DNA of 5,460 nucleotides, taken from contig JAOUOM010000191.1 in assembly GCA_029880385.1 (NCBI GenBank), positions 1 through 5,460 on the forward strand. Direction: 5' to 3'. Below the pieces are notes generated by a model. That model searched no databases. It was not told the origin of the DNA and saw nothing but the letters and a program-made list of their open reading frames with translations. The DNA is from Cyclobacteriaceae bacterium (GTDB lineage Bacteria > Bacteroidota > Bacteroidia > Cytophagales > Cyclobacteriaceae). The translations under genes and the position numbers were made by a program. This document shows positions 1 through 5,460 of the stretch, piece by piece; position 1 is the first letter of the stretch, and each line of letters opens with the position of its first letter.

Positions 1-429
1 GTACAGGTACTAGGGACTTCCTTTACCATATCCGATACCAAAGACAAGGTCACCGTATATGTAGAAGAAGGCCGGGTAGCTTTCTCAACCAAACATTCAA
101 AAGCCACACTATTGCCCGGTTTCGAAAGCATATTGGAGAAATCCACAGGGAAAATCTCGGTAACCTCAACGGGTGATGTCAATCAACTGGCATGGGTACG
201 AAAAGAATTTCATTTCCAGGACCAAACCCTCGGTCAGGTACTGGAAACACTTCAGGATCACTATGCTGTACAAATTTCATTGGAAAATTTATCAAGTGAA
301 AAATGTACGGTGACGGGTAAATTCCCGACCGGGTCGCTCCCCGATATCCTGAATTCAATCGCTTCCGTATTGGAACTCACAATCGAGTTATCAGAAAATC
401 AATACCTGATAAGAGGAAAAGGCTGCTAA
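1..429 (+). CDS. FecR family anti-sigma factor, C-terminal part (5' end outside window)
   Basis: The reading frame is open from base 1 to the TAA at 427-429 and gives 142 residues; the start codon lies upstream. Visible residues 1-30 match the end of the FecR domain, with the typical VLGTSF motif (residues 3-8) followed by a short beta repeat ending in VYVEEGRV. Residues about 64-139 match the Bacteroidota FecR C-terminal domain (DUF4974): an AW...F.F..QTLGQVLETL stretch, then TGKFPTGSL and a final beta strand. In this family the N-terminal part sits in the cytoplasm and holds an ECF sigma factor, a single helix crosses the inner membrane, and the periplasmic part seen here contacts the STN domain of an outer-membrane receptor. 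The receptor gene starts 42 bases downstream on the same strand and has an STN domain, which supports a functional pair. The sigma factor gene is expected upstream but not visible. The final two residues (GC) after the last strand are unremarkable. Confidence 0.9.
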   Translation, partial: VQVLGTSFTISDTKDKVTVYVEEGRVAFSTKHSKATLLPGFESILEKSTGKISVTSTGDVNQLAWVRKEFHFQDQTLGQVLETLQDHYAVQISLENLSSEKCTVTGKFPTGSLPDILNSIASVLELTIELSENQYLIRGKGC

Positions 430-471
430 ACATCCCTTATTTTTACGCTATGCCACCGAAAGTGTGACACC

Positions 472-3099
472 ATGCGTACAATTTTATTGCTGATTTTTTT
501 CCTGCTTTTTTCCTACACCACGCACGCCCAGGATATGGACAAGCAGGTACGTGTCGATTCTACCCATGAATACGCACTGCCCGAGCTGTTTGACTACCTG
601 ATTTCATTTGAAAACGTACCGTTGGTCTTTAGCAAAGGGCAATTTGCCAATACCCGATTTCAGCCGCTTCGTTCCTTGTATTCCGTACGTGGGTTATTGG
701 ATGAACTTCGGGCAATCAACGTGCAATACGAAATCATGTACGGATCGGTATTGCTGCGAAACACGCGAAAAAACCAAAAAGCAGAAGCCACTCTCACGGG
801 CTTTGTCCGGGATGCTGAATCCGGCGAGGCTTTGATCGGTGCGACCATTCAGCGCAAGGATTCAATTGCCGGAACATCTTCCAATAGCTATGGGTTTTAT
901 TCACTTAGTTTCCCCATCGGCACCTACGTTTTCGTGGCCAGCTATGTAGGGTACCAACCGGTAGAATTCACCGTCGATTTGCAATCGAACATAGGGAAAA
1001 ACCTTCTTTTGGCACCGGAAACAACCGAACTGGAAGAAGTAATGGTAGTTTCCCGTCAGAAAGACCATAATGTAAGCAGCAAAATACCGGGAACCCATAC
1101 AATGGAATACGAAGAAAAAGGGCAAATCCCGTATTTTCTGGGCGAAGTGGACATTTTGCAGGAATCATTGCTACTGCCGGGGATTCGTACCCTGGGCGAA
1201 GATGCCAGTGGGCTAAACGTACGTGGGGGTGACATAGACCAAAACCTGATTTTACTTGACGATGCTGTCATTTACAATCCCAATCATTTTTATGGACTGA
1301 TCTCCGTATTTAATCCCGAAGCGGTAAACCAGGTACACGTACTCAAAGGCTATATCCCTCCTGTATATGGTGGCAGGGCTTCTTCGGTCATCAACATCCA
1401 TCAGCGGGAGGGAAACGATCAAGACTACCATTTGTCGGGTGGAATAGGTCTGGTATCTGCCCGTGCGGTGGTGGAGGGGCCGATCGTAAAAGACAAAAGT
1501 TCCTTCATCGTGTCAGCTCGGCAGTCATTGTTTGACTTGTCGCTTAACAACAAATTGTTTTCGGGTATCACGGATAGCCGGACGTCCTTTCATGACCTGA
1601 ATATGAAAGTAAACTGGAAAGCAAACCAGAAAAACACGTTTTACATATCCGGCTATTCGGGTGACGACCGTAATACAACGGCATTTGACGCAATAAGAAG
1701 ATGGGGAAACCGTACGTTCACAACCCGCTGGAACCACACGTGGAATCCGAAATTTTTTTCCCACGTATCGTATGTCATCAGTGATTACAATCATAAAATT
1801 GTGGATCCTGTGGAAGCAGGTAGTTTCATCGGTCGTTCAAACATTACCGACCATGCACTGAAAATCGAGCAACAATACCATGACTCCCCGTCTTCATTGC
1901 TTGAGTTTGGCGGAAAAATGACCTATCATCGCCTCACGCCGGGCGACCTTATCCCCTTCGACACACTCACCAGCTCAACCAATCCCTTATACCTTGACGA
2001 AGAACACGGTCTGGAATATGGCATTTACCTGAGTCACGAGCAGGACTTTACTCCCCGGCTGGGTATGCATTATGGCATGCGGTATTCCGGTCTCATTTCA
2101 TTTGGGCCGGGTAATATATATCTGTATGAGGAGGGAAAGCCCAAATCCCTTTCGACTATCACGGATACCCTTTCGTTTGGTGTCAAAGAGGTAATTGACC
2201 GATTTAGCGGACTCGAACCACGATTTTCCCTGACCTATAAAACCAGCCCCTCTTCTTCAATCAAAACCTCATTTACCCGAACCTTTCAATACATTTCACT
2301 GATATCCAATACGGCTACACCTTCGCCTACCGATATATGGAAAATAAGCAACCGATATTTACCCCCCCTGAGCACTTCGCATCTTTCACTCGGCTATTAC
2401 CTTAACTTTCGTGACAACAACTGGGAAGCATCGATCGAATCCTATTACAAAAACATCAACCACCTGATTGATTACAAGAACGGTGCTGACTTATGGTTCA
2501 ACCCAAATCCGGAAACAGAACTGATACAAGGAACCGGCAGGGCCTATGGACTGGAATTTTTTTTACAACGGAATGTTGGAAAATGGAAGGGATGGATGAG
2601 TTATTCCTTGTCACGATCGGAACGTCAGTTTGACGGGCCCAGTGAAGAGGAGACGATCAATTTTGGCCGCTATTTTCCTGACGATCAGGACAAAACACAT
2701 GACCTCTCACTTGTCGGGATGTATGTGCCCCATACCCGGCTACATTTATCGGCTACATTCAATTATAGTACGGGACGCCCCATTACCTTTCCATCAGGTA
2801 AATATTGGTTTCAAAACACGCTGGTTCCTGATTTCACAGGAAACAGGAACCACTATCGGATTAGTGACTACCACCGCCTGGACATGGCTGCAAAATGGCA
2901 ACCCCGGTCAAAAAAACCGGCCAAAAGCCTGAATTTTCAGCAATACTGGACACTCTCCATTTACAATGTCTATGCCCGCAAAAATGCCTATTCGTATTTT
3001 TTCCGTCAATCGCTCAATGATCCAACCCAGACAGAAGTTGCACAATATTCCATTTTTGGAACCATTATTCCATCGGTAACGTATAATTTCAGGTTTTGA
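472..3099 (+). CDS. TonB-dependent outer-membrane receptor with STN, carboxypeptidase-like and plug domains
   Basis: Complete 875-residue protein. ATG at 472 is chosen because it opens directly into a signal peptide: a basic residue, a hydrophobic core rich in L, I and F, and a probable cleavage site THA|Q after residue 19. Domains in order: STN (about 28-97), the module that touches FecR in signalling receptors; carboxypeptidase-regulatory-like beta sandwich (about 106-182), with GFVRDAESGEALIGATI and the Y-G-F-Y-S-L strand; a TonB-box-like segment LEEVMVVSR (187-195); plug (about 213-309), with LNVRGGDIDQNLILLDD and VYGGRASSVI; then a 22-strand-type beta barrel (about 315-875) ending in aromatic F, as the Bam machinery expects. 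The length is normal for this receptor type and shorter than typical SusC. It should import a ligand across the outer membrane with TonB-ExbBD energy and report ligand binding through FecR. The following DUF4249 gene overlaps its end. There is no SusD gene, so glycan uptake of the classical Sus kind is not supported. The substrate is unknown. Confidence 0.95.
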   Translation: MRTILLLIFFLLFSYTTHAQDMDKQVRVDSTHEYALPELFDYLISFENVPLVFSKGQFANTRFQPLRSLYSVRGLLDELRAINVQYEIMYGSVLLRNTRKNQKAEATLTGFVRDAESGEALIGATIQRKDSIAGTSSNSYGFYSLSFPIGTYVFVASYVGYQPVEFTVDLQSNIGKNLLLAPETTELEEVMVVSRQKDHNVSSKIPGTHTMEYEEKGQIPYFLGEVDILQESLLLPGIRTLGEDASGLNVRGGDIDQNLILLDDAVIYNPNHFYGLISVFNPEAVNQVHVLKGYIPPVYGGRASSVINIHQREGNDQDYHLSGGIGLVSARAVVEGPIVKDKSSFIVSARQSLFDLSLNNKLFSGITDSRTSFHDLNMKVNWKANQKNTFYISGYSGDDRNTTAFDAIRRWGNRTFTTRWNHTWNPKFFSHVSYVISDYNHKIVDPVEAGSFIGRSNITDHALKIEQQYHDSPSSLLEFGGKMTYHRLTPGDLIPFDTLTSSTNPLYLDEEHGLEYGIYLSHEQDFTPRLGMHYGMRYSGLISFGPGNIYLYEEGKPKSLSTITDTLSFGVKEVIDRFSGLEPRFSLTYKTSPSSSIKTSFTRTFQYISLISNTATPSPTDIWKISNRYLPPLSTSHLSLGYYLNFRDNNWEASIESYYKNINHLIDYKNGADLWFNPNPETELIQGTGRAYGLEFFLQRNVGKWKGWMSYSLSRSERQFDGPSEEETINFGRYFPDDQDKTHDLSLVGMYVPHTRLHLSATFNYSTGRPITFPSGKYWFQNTLVPDFTGNRNHYRISDYHRLDMAAKWQPRSKKPAKSLNFQQYWTLSIYNVYARKNAYSYFFRQSLNDPTQTEVAQYSIFGTIIPSVTYNFRF

Positions 3100-3950
3100 A
3101 AATACTAAAAAAACCAATCGGCATATTTACCATAAGCTGGCTACTCACCATCGCCTGTGACGATATAGTACAAATAGAAATTCCGGCAAATGAAAACCTG
3201 ATTGTGGTCGAAGGATGGGTCACTGATTTGCCTGGGCCACAATCCATCACAATCACCCAATCCAGTCCTTTTTCGTCTACAGAGCCGGTCCAAACCATTC
3301 ATGATGCCAGTGTGACAGTGTATAACCAGTTTAATGAAGCACACCCGTATTATTACCAAAACAAGGGCACCTATCAAAGTTTGCCTGGCTTTCAGGGCAA
3401 TCCCAATGATGTCTATCGGGTCGAAATCATCCTGGCAAATGGGGACACGCTTTTATCCTCCCCGGAATTCCTGATCGAGGTTTCGCCCATTGATTCCCTT
3501 GGCTACAATTGGTACCTGAGAGAACGTACCGAACCACCGAGAATCTACGAACAGGTTTATTACCCGGTTGCTTTTGCCAGCGACCCCCCCGACCAGAAAA
3601 ATTATTACGAATGGAAGGTCTATAAGAATGACAGCCTTTTTACCGGTATCGAAAAACTGACGTTAATCGACGACAAACTGTTCAACGGAAACAGCTACCA
3701 AAATGACTTCAGGCTGTTTGATTTTCAAAAAAAGGATACCATACGCATCGAAATCAAATCATTGTCAGAGCGGGCTTTTGATTTTCTTACCGCGTTTAAA
3801 TTTCAGGTAACATCCTTAGGTACCCGCACGGGGACTTCCCCTTCTCCCCTCAAAGGGAACCTTATAAATAAAAACGCACCACACATACGTGTATTAGGAT
3901 ATTTTGGGGCTACCTCCATCAAATCGGAGGAAACCATCATACAACCCTGA
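3096..3950 (+). CDS. DUF4249 family outer-membrane lipoprotein
   Basis: Complete 284-residue protein starting at TTG 3096, which overlaps the receptor stop in the four bases TTGA. No ATG follows in the N-terminal part, and the TTG start yields a convincing lipoprotein signal: two lysine-containing positions (K2, K5-K6), a hydrophobic stretch and cysteine at 21 in LLTIAC. The -3 residue is T rather than the usual L, a slightly weak lipobox. Residues after the cysteine are DD, an acidic start like the lipoprotein export signals described in Bacteroidota, so the protein is probably on the cell surface (inference). Family marks are LIVVEGWVTD (35-44), typical of the DUF4249 N-terminus, and GYFGA (268-272) close to the end, so the protein appears full length. 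DUF4249 genes commonly follow TonB-dependent receptors of this type; the biochemical role is unknown, but binding or gating with the receptor is likely. The overlap suggests translational coupling with the receptor. Confidence 0.9.
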   Translation: MKILKKPIGIFTISWLLTIACDDIVQIEIPANENLIVVEGWVTDLPGPQSITITQSSPFSSTEPVQTIHDASVTVYNQFNEAHPYYYQNKGTYQSLPGFQGNPNDVYRVEIILANGDTLLSSPEFLIEVSPIDSLGYNWYLRERTEPPRIYEQVYYPVAFASDPPDQKNYYEWKVYKNDSLFTGIEKLTLIDDKLFNGNSYQNDFRLFDFQKKDTIRIEIKSLSERAFDFLTAFKFQVTSLGTRTGTSPSPLKGNLINKNAPHIRVLGYFGATSIKSEETIIQP

Positions 3951-4313
3951 TTTTTTTTCTCTTTGATTGGGGGTACTGCTATCCGGTATTGACTTAAGGG
4001 TGTATGATAAAACGTGTTTTTATTCTCCTCGCTTCCATTGCGCTTACATTATTGGGAATTTGGAAACTCCGTTCCCCTCGTACCCGTCATTCACACGATC
4101 AGGAAGGGACATACATTTAATTTTTTTTGAAAGAATGAGAAAGAAAAAAAACAAAATATCAAACGGACTCGCCCAATTTCTCAAATCCGGGAGAAACAAC
4201 GAATTGCGAATATTTGATGACGTGTTTGTACAGGATCCTTCAAAAAGAAACTCCTATCTGGAATCCTTTACCAATGCGCTGGTCGTGGAACTTTCAAACA
4301 ACAAGCAACCCTG
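3951..4313. other. Interval between the DUF4249 lipoprotein and the convergent regulator
   Basis: About 360 bases without any gene of recognised family. It starts with eight T directly after the DUF4249 stop (3951-3958), then 45 bases to the 38-residue ORF, a second run of eight T directly after that ORF's stop (4121-4128), and the 60-residue ORF up to the convergent stop. I find no good Bacteroidota promoter (TTG spaced from TAnnTTTG) and no stable hairpin directly before either T-run. No tRNA-like or repeat structure is visible. Confidence 0.6.
4004..4120 (+). CDS. Small membrane peptide, 38 residues, function unknown
   Basis: A short frame runs from ATG 4004 to TAA 4118-4120. The peptide begins MIKR, continues with a hydrophobic stretch of about 14-16 residues (VFILLASIALTLLGIW, 5-20) and ends with a hydrophilic tail that is basic at first (KLRSPRTRH) and then mixed. 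This is the pattern of a single-helix membrane peptide or an uncleaved signal anchor; I see no lipobox cysteine and no strong signal-peptidase site. AAGGG at 3996-4000 could act as a ribosome binding site, although the spacing of three bases is short. It lies 53 bases after the DUF4249 stop and 14 bases before the next small ORF, all on one strand, so it could be the distal part of the receptor operon. I do not recognise a family. It might also be the 5' piece of a longer gene broken by a frameshift. The charge and hydrophobicity pattern is the main evidence; no homologue is claimed. Confidence 0.45.
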   Translation: MIKRVFILLASIALTLLGIWKLRSPRTRHSHDQEGTYI

Positions 4314-4317
4314 TTAA
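4135..4317 (+). CDS. Hypothetical small protein, 60 residues
   Basis: ATG 4135 to TAA 4315-4317. The frame stays open further upstream to a TTG at 3967 (116 residues), but that extension is rich in cysteine and aromatic residues, has no recognisable domain and overlaps the better-looking 38-residue frame, so I prefer ATG 4135. The protein begins with a very basic MRKKKNK, carries an SGRNNELRIFDDVFVQDPSKR segment in the middle and ends in NNKQPC. It has no membrane segment or signal peptide and looks cytoplasmic. Codon choice from about residue 8 on resembles the neighbouring genes, which mildly favours real coding. The start codon lies between a run of eight T (4121-4128) and a run of eight A (4144-4151). 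The stop overlaps that of the opposite-strand regulator within TTAA. No family recognised. It may be a real gene, the tail of a frameshifted gene that began at 4004, or chance. Confidence 0.35.
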   Translation: MRKKKNKISNGLAQFLKSGRNNELRIFDDVFVQDPSKRNSYLESFTNALVVELSNNKQPC

Positions 4318-5460
4318 TTTTTTAATAATTCACCGGGAGTGATCCCGAATTTCTTTTCATATTGTTTTTTGAAAAGGGTGACATTTTGGATGCCAATGCT
4401 ACGTGCAGCCTCGCTCGGGTTTTTTACTTTGTTCTTACGGATCAGGTAATCAGCATACTGTAGCCGTACTTCGGTAATGTATTCATAGGGTGTAAGCCCT
4501 GTCAGCTTTTTTACCAGTCTGTATACCTGTCGTTCACTGGCGGCCATTGCATCGCCCAACATATACACTGACAGTCCCGGATCACTGATGTTTTCCCTGA
4601 CTACATTTTCCAGCTTTAAGAGAATGTCTTTTTCCACTACATGAAAATTTTCCTTCATCAATGAGTCAAAAACATTTGGCTGGTTTTCGCTGTATATTTC
4701 CTTTTGCTTTAACAGGTTTTCCACACGTAAAACCAATTCCTTTTTTGAAAAAGGTTTTAATAAATAATCATTGACACCCTGATAGAGCACACGCTCCTTG
4801 TCTTCGCCCGAAATCCTTGCAGAAACAACCAGAACGGGTATTTTCCTGAATTCCTCACTGGATTGTATCGCTTCGATCAACTCAAAACCATCCATCCAGG
4901 GCATCATCAGGTCTGTGATGATCAGGTCGGTTTTTTCCTGCTTTAGCAGGTCAAGTGCTTCCAGGCCGTGCGCGGCTTCCCTTATCACATACGAATCTTC
5001 GAGGATTTGACGGATGTAATACCGGATCTCCGGATGATCGTCGACGAGCAAAAGGACCGGGCGATCCCCCGTGCCGGACATGAGGGTTACATGTGCACGA
5101 GACTCAGCCACTATATCCCGGTCAATTTTTTGGTGCTCTTTTATAAAAGAGGACTGGGCTACATCCATTGGGTGGGACCCCCTGCCCTGGGGCAACAACA
5201 CACGAAACTCTGCTCCTTCGCCCAGGGTACTTTCGACTGTTATGGATCCTTGATGAAGTTCCACCAATTCCTTTACCAATGCCAGGCCAATACCAAGCCC
5301 TTCACGGGTTTTGTATTCCTTATCATGTGACTGGTAAAACCGGTCAAAAATATGCGGTAAACTTTCCTGTGATATACCTTCACCCGTATCGCGAAATGAC
5401 AACCGGACAAAATCCCCTTGTTTGTCGGCCCGAACACGAATGATGTCCCCCTTGCGTGTA
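4314..5460 (-). CDS. Hybrid two-component regulator (histidine kinase, receiver, AraC-type DNA binding), C-terminal part
   Basis: The frame enters from beyond base 5460 and stops at the TAA complementary to 4314-4316; 381 residues are visible. Residues about 1-91 are the second half of a histidine-kinase ATPase domain, with the G1 box DTGEGI (24-29), the F-box region IFDRFY and the G2 box GLGIGLALV (54-62). After a linker of about 40 residues comes a receiver domain (about 134-251): the acidic pair DD at 140-141, phospho-acceptor D183 in ITDLMMPWMDG (codon at 4911-4913), S213 in VSA and K235 in LLKPF. All key receiver residues are present. Residues about 281-379 form an AraC/XylS helix-turn-helix domain ending in FGITPGELL. 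The kinase H box and sensor region lie outside the window, so the signal is unknown; an Ig-like propeller or a 7TM sensor are the usual options. Such one-protein phosphorelays sit in the inner membrane and act directly as transcription factors. The gene converges on the receptor operon. Confidence 0.95.
   Translation of the reverse strand, partial: TRKGDIIRVRADKQGDFVRLSFRDTGEGISQESLPHIFDRFYQSHDKEYKTREGLGIGLALVKELVELHQGSITVESTLGEGAEFRVLLPQGRGSHPMDVAQSSFIKEHQKIDRDIVAESRAHVTLMSGTGDRPVLLLVDDHPEIRYYIRQILEDSYVIREAAHGLEALDLLKQEKTDLIITDLMMPWMDGFELIEAIQSSEEFRKIPVLVVSARISGEDKERVLYQGVNDYLLKPFSKKELVLRVENLLKQKEIYSENQPNVFDSLMKENFHVVEKDILLKLENVVRENISDPGLSVYMLGDAMAASERQVYRLVKKLTGLTPYEYITEVRLQYADYLIRKNKVKNPSEAARSIGIQNVTLFKKQYEKKFGITPGELLKN

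Noticed and set aside
450..467. Five-codon ATG frame between the FecR and receptor genes, as a possible leader peptide
   Set aside because: It is far too short and has no run of regulatory codons or attenuator-like structure around it.
430..471. Possible promoter in the gap before the receptor gene, with TATTTTTA resembling TAnnTTTG
   Set aside because: The final G is missing and no TTG lies at the expected distance upstream; the genes are close enough to be cotranscribed.
660..1794. Minus-strand open frames across the receptor gene
   Set aside because: They lie wholly inside a full-length receptor with clear domains, and their translations show no coherent features.
3913..3958. Intrinsic terminator after the DUF4249 gene
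   Set aside because: The only visible stem is five pairs, inside the coding region, and twenty bases before the T-run; this is not a standard terminator shape.
3951..4003. Possible promoter for the small ORFs, with TTG near 3963 and TATTGAC near 3987
   Set aside because: The second element does not match TAnnTTTG and spacing alone is not evidence.
3967..4134. N-terminal extension of the 60-residue ORF back to TTG 3967 (116 residues in total)
   Set aside because: It is rich in cysteine, aromatic residues and proline with no recognisable domain or signal, and it overlaps a frame with a clear signal-anchor pattern; it is more likely an accidental open frame.
4798..5443. Several + strand open frames of 60-120 residues across the regulator
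   Set aside because: They are antisense shadows of a well-conserved kinase, receiver and DNA-binding sequence and have no domain of their own.

Overview
The window looks like a chromosomal piece of a member of the Bacteroidota, most likely of the Cytophagales or a related order. This is inferred from family content: a FecR-type anti-sigma factor with the Bacteroidota-type C-terminal domain, a TonB-dependent receptor carrying STN, carboxypeptidase-like and plug modules, a DUF4249 lipoprotein, and a hybrid histidine kinase / response regulator / AraC protein. Shine-Dalgarno sequences are weak or absent, which also fits. The genus cannot be fixed from the sequence alone.

Layout. Bases 1-429 (+) hold the C-terminal part of a FecR-like anti-sigma factor whose start lies before the window. 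Bases 472-3099 (+) encode a complete 875-residue TonB-dependent outer-membrane receptor. Bases 3096-3950 (+) encode a 284-residue DUF4249 lipoprotein that starts at TTG inside the receptor's last codons. Bases 3951-4313 have no large gene but contain two small candidate genes on the + strand: a 38-residue single-helix membrane peptide (4004-4120) and a 60-residue unknown protein (4135-4317). Bases 4314-5460 (-) hold the C-terminal 381 residues of a hybrid two-component regulator whose N-terminal part lies beyond the window. The two strands converge at 4314-4317, where the stop codons of the 60-residue ORF and the regulator overlap in the palindrome TTAA.

How the genes fit together. FecR, a receptor with an N-terminal STN domain and a surface lipoprotein form the usual layout of a cell-surface signalling and uptake locus. 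The receptor imports an unknown ligand with TonB energy. Its STN domain is expected to signal to periplasmic FecR, which controls an ECF sigma factor, presumably encoded just upstream outside the window. The DUF4249 lipoprotein is the probable accessory partner of the receptor, taking a place comparable to, but unrelated in family to, SusD. The convergent hybrid regulator senses something through a part not visible here and probably controls its own regulon; no link to the receptor operon can be shown.

Most of the window is ordinary for this phylum. The part least explained by known families is the 3951-4317 interval with its two small ORFs, the T-runs directly after stop codons and the overlapping convergent stops. 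I see no tRNA, rRNA, CRISPR array, insertion sequence or clear promoter or intrinsic terminator.
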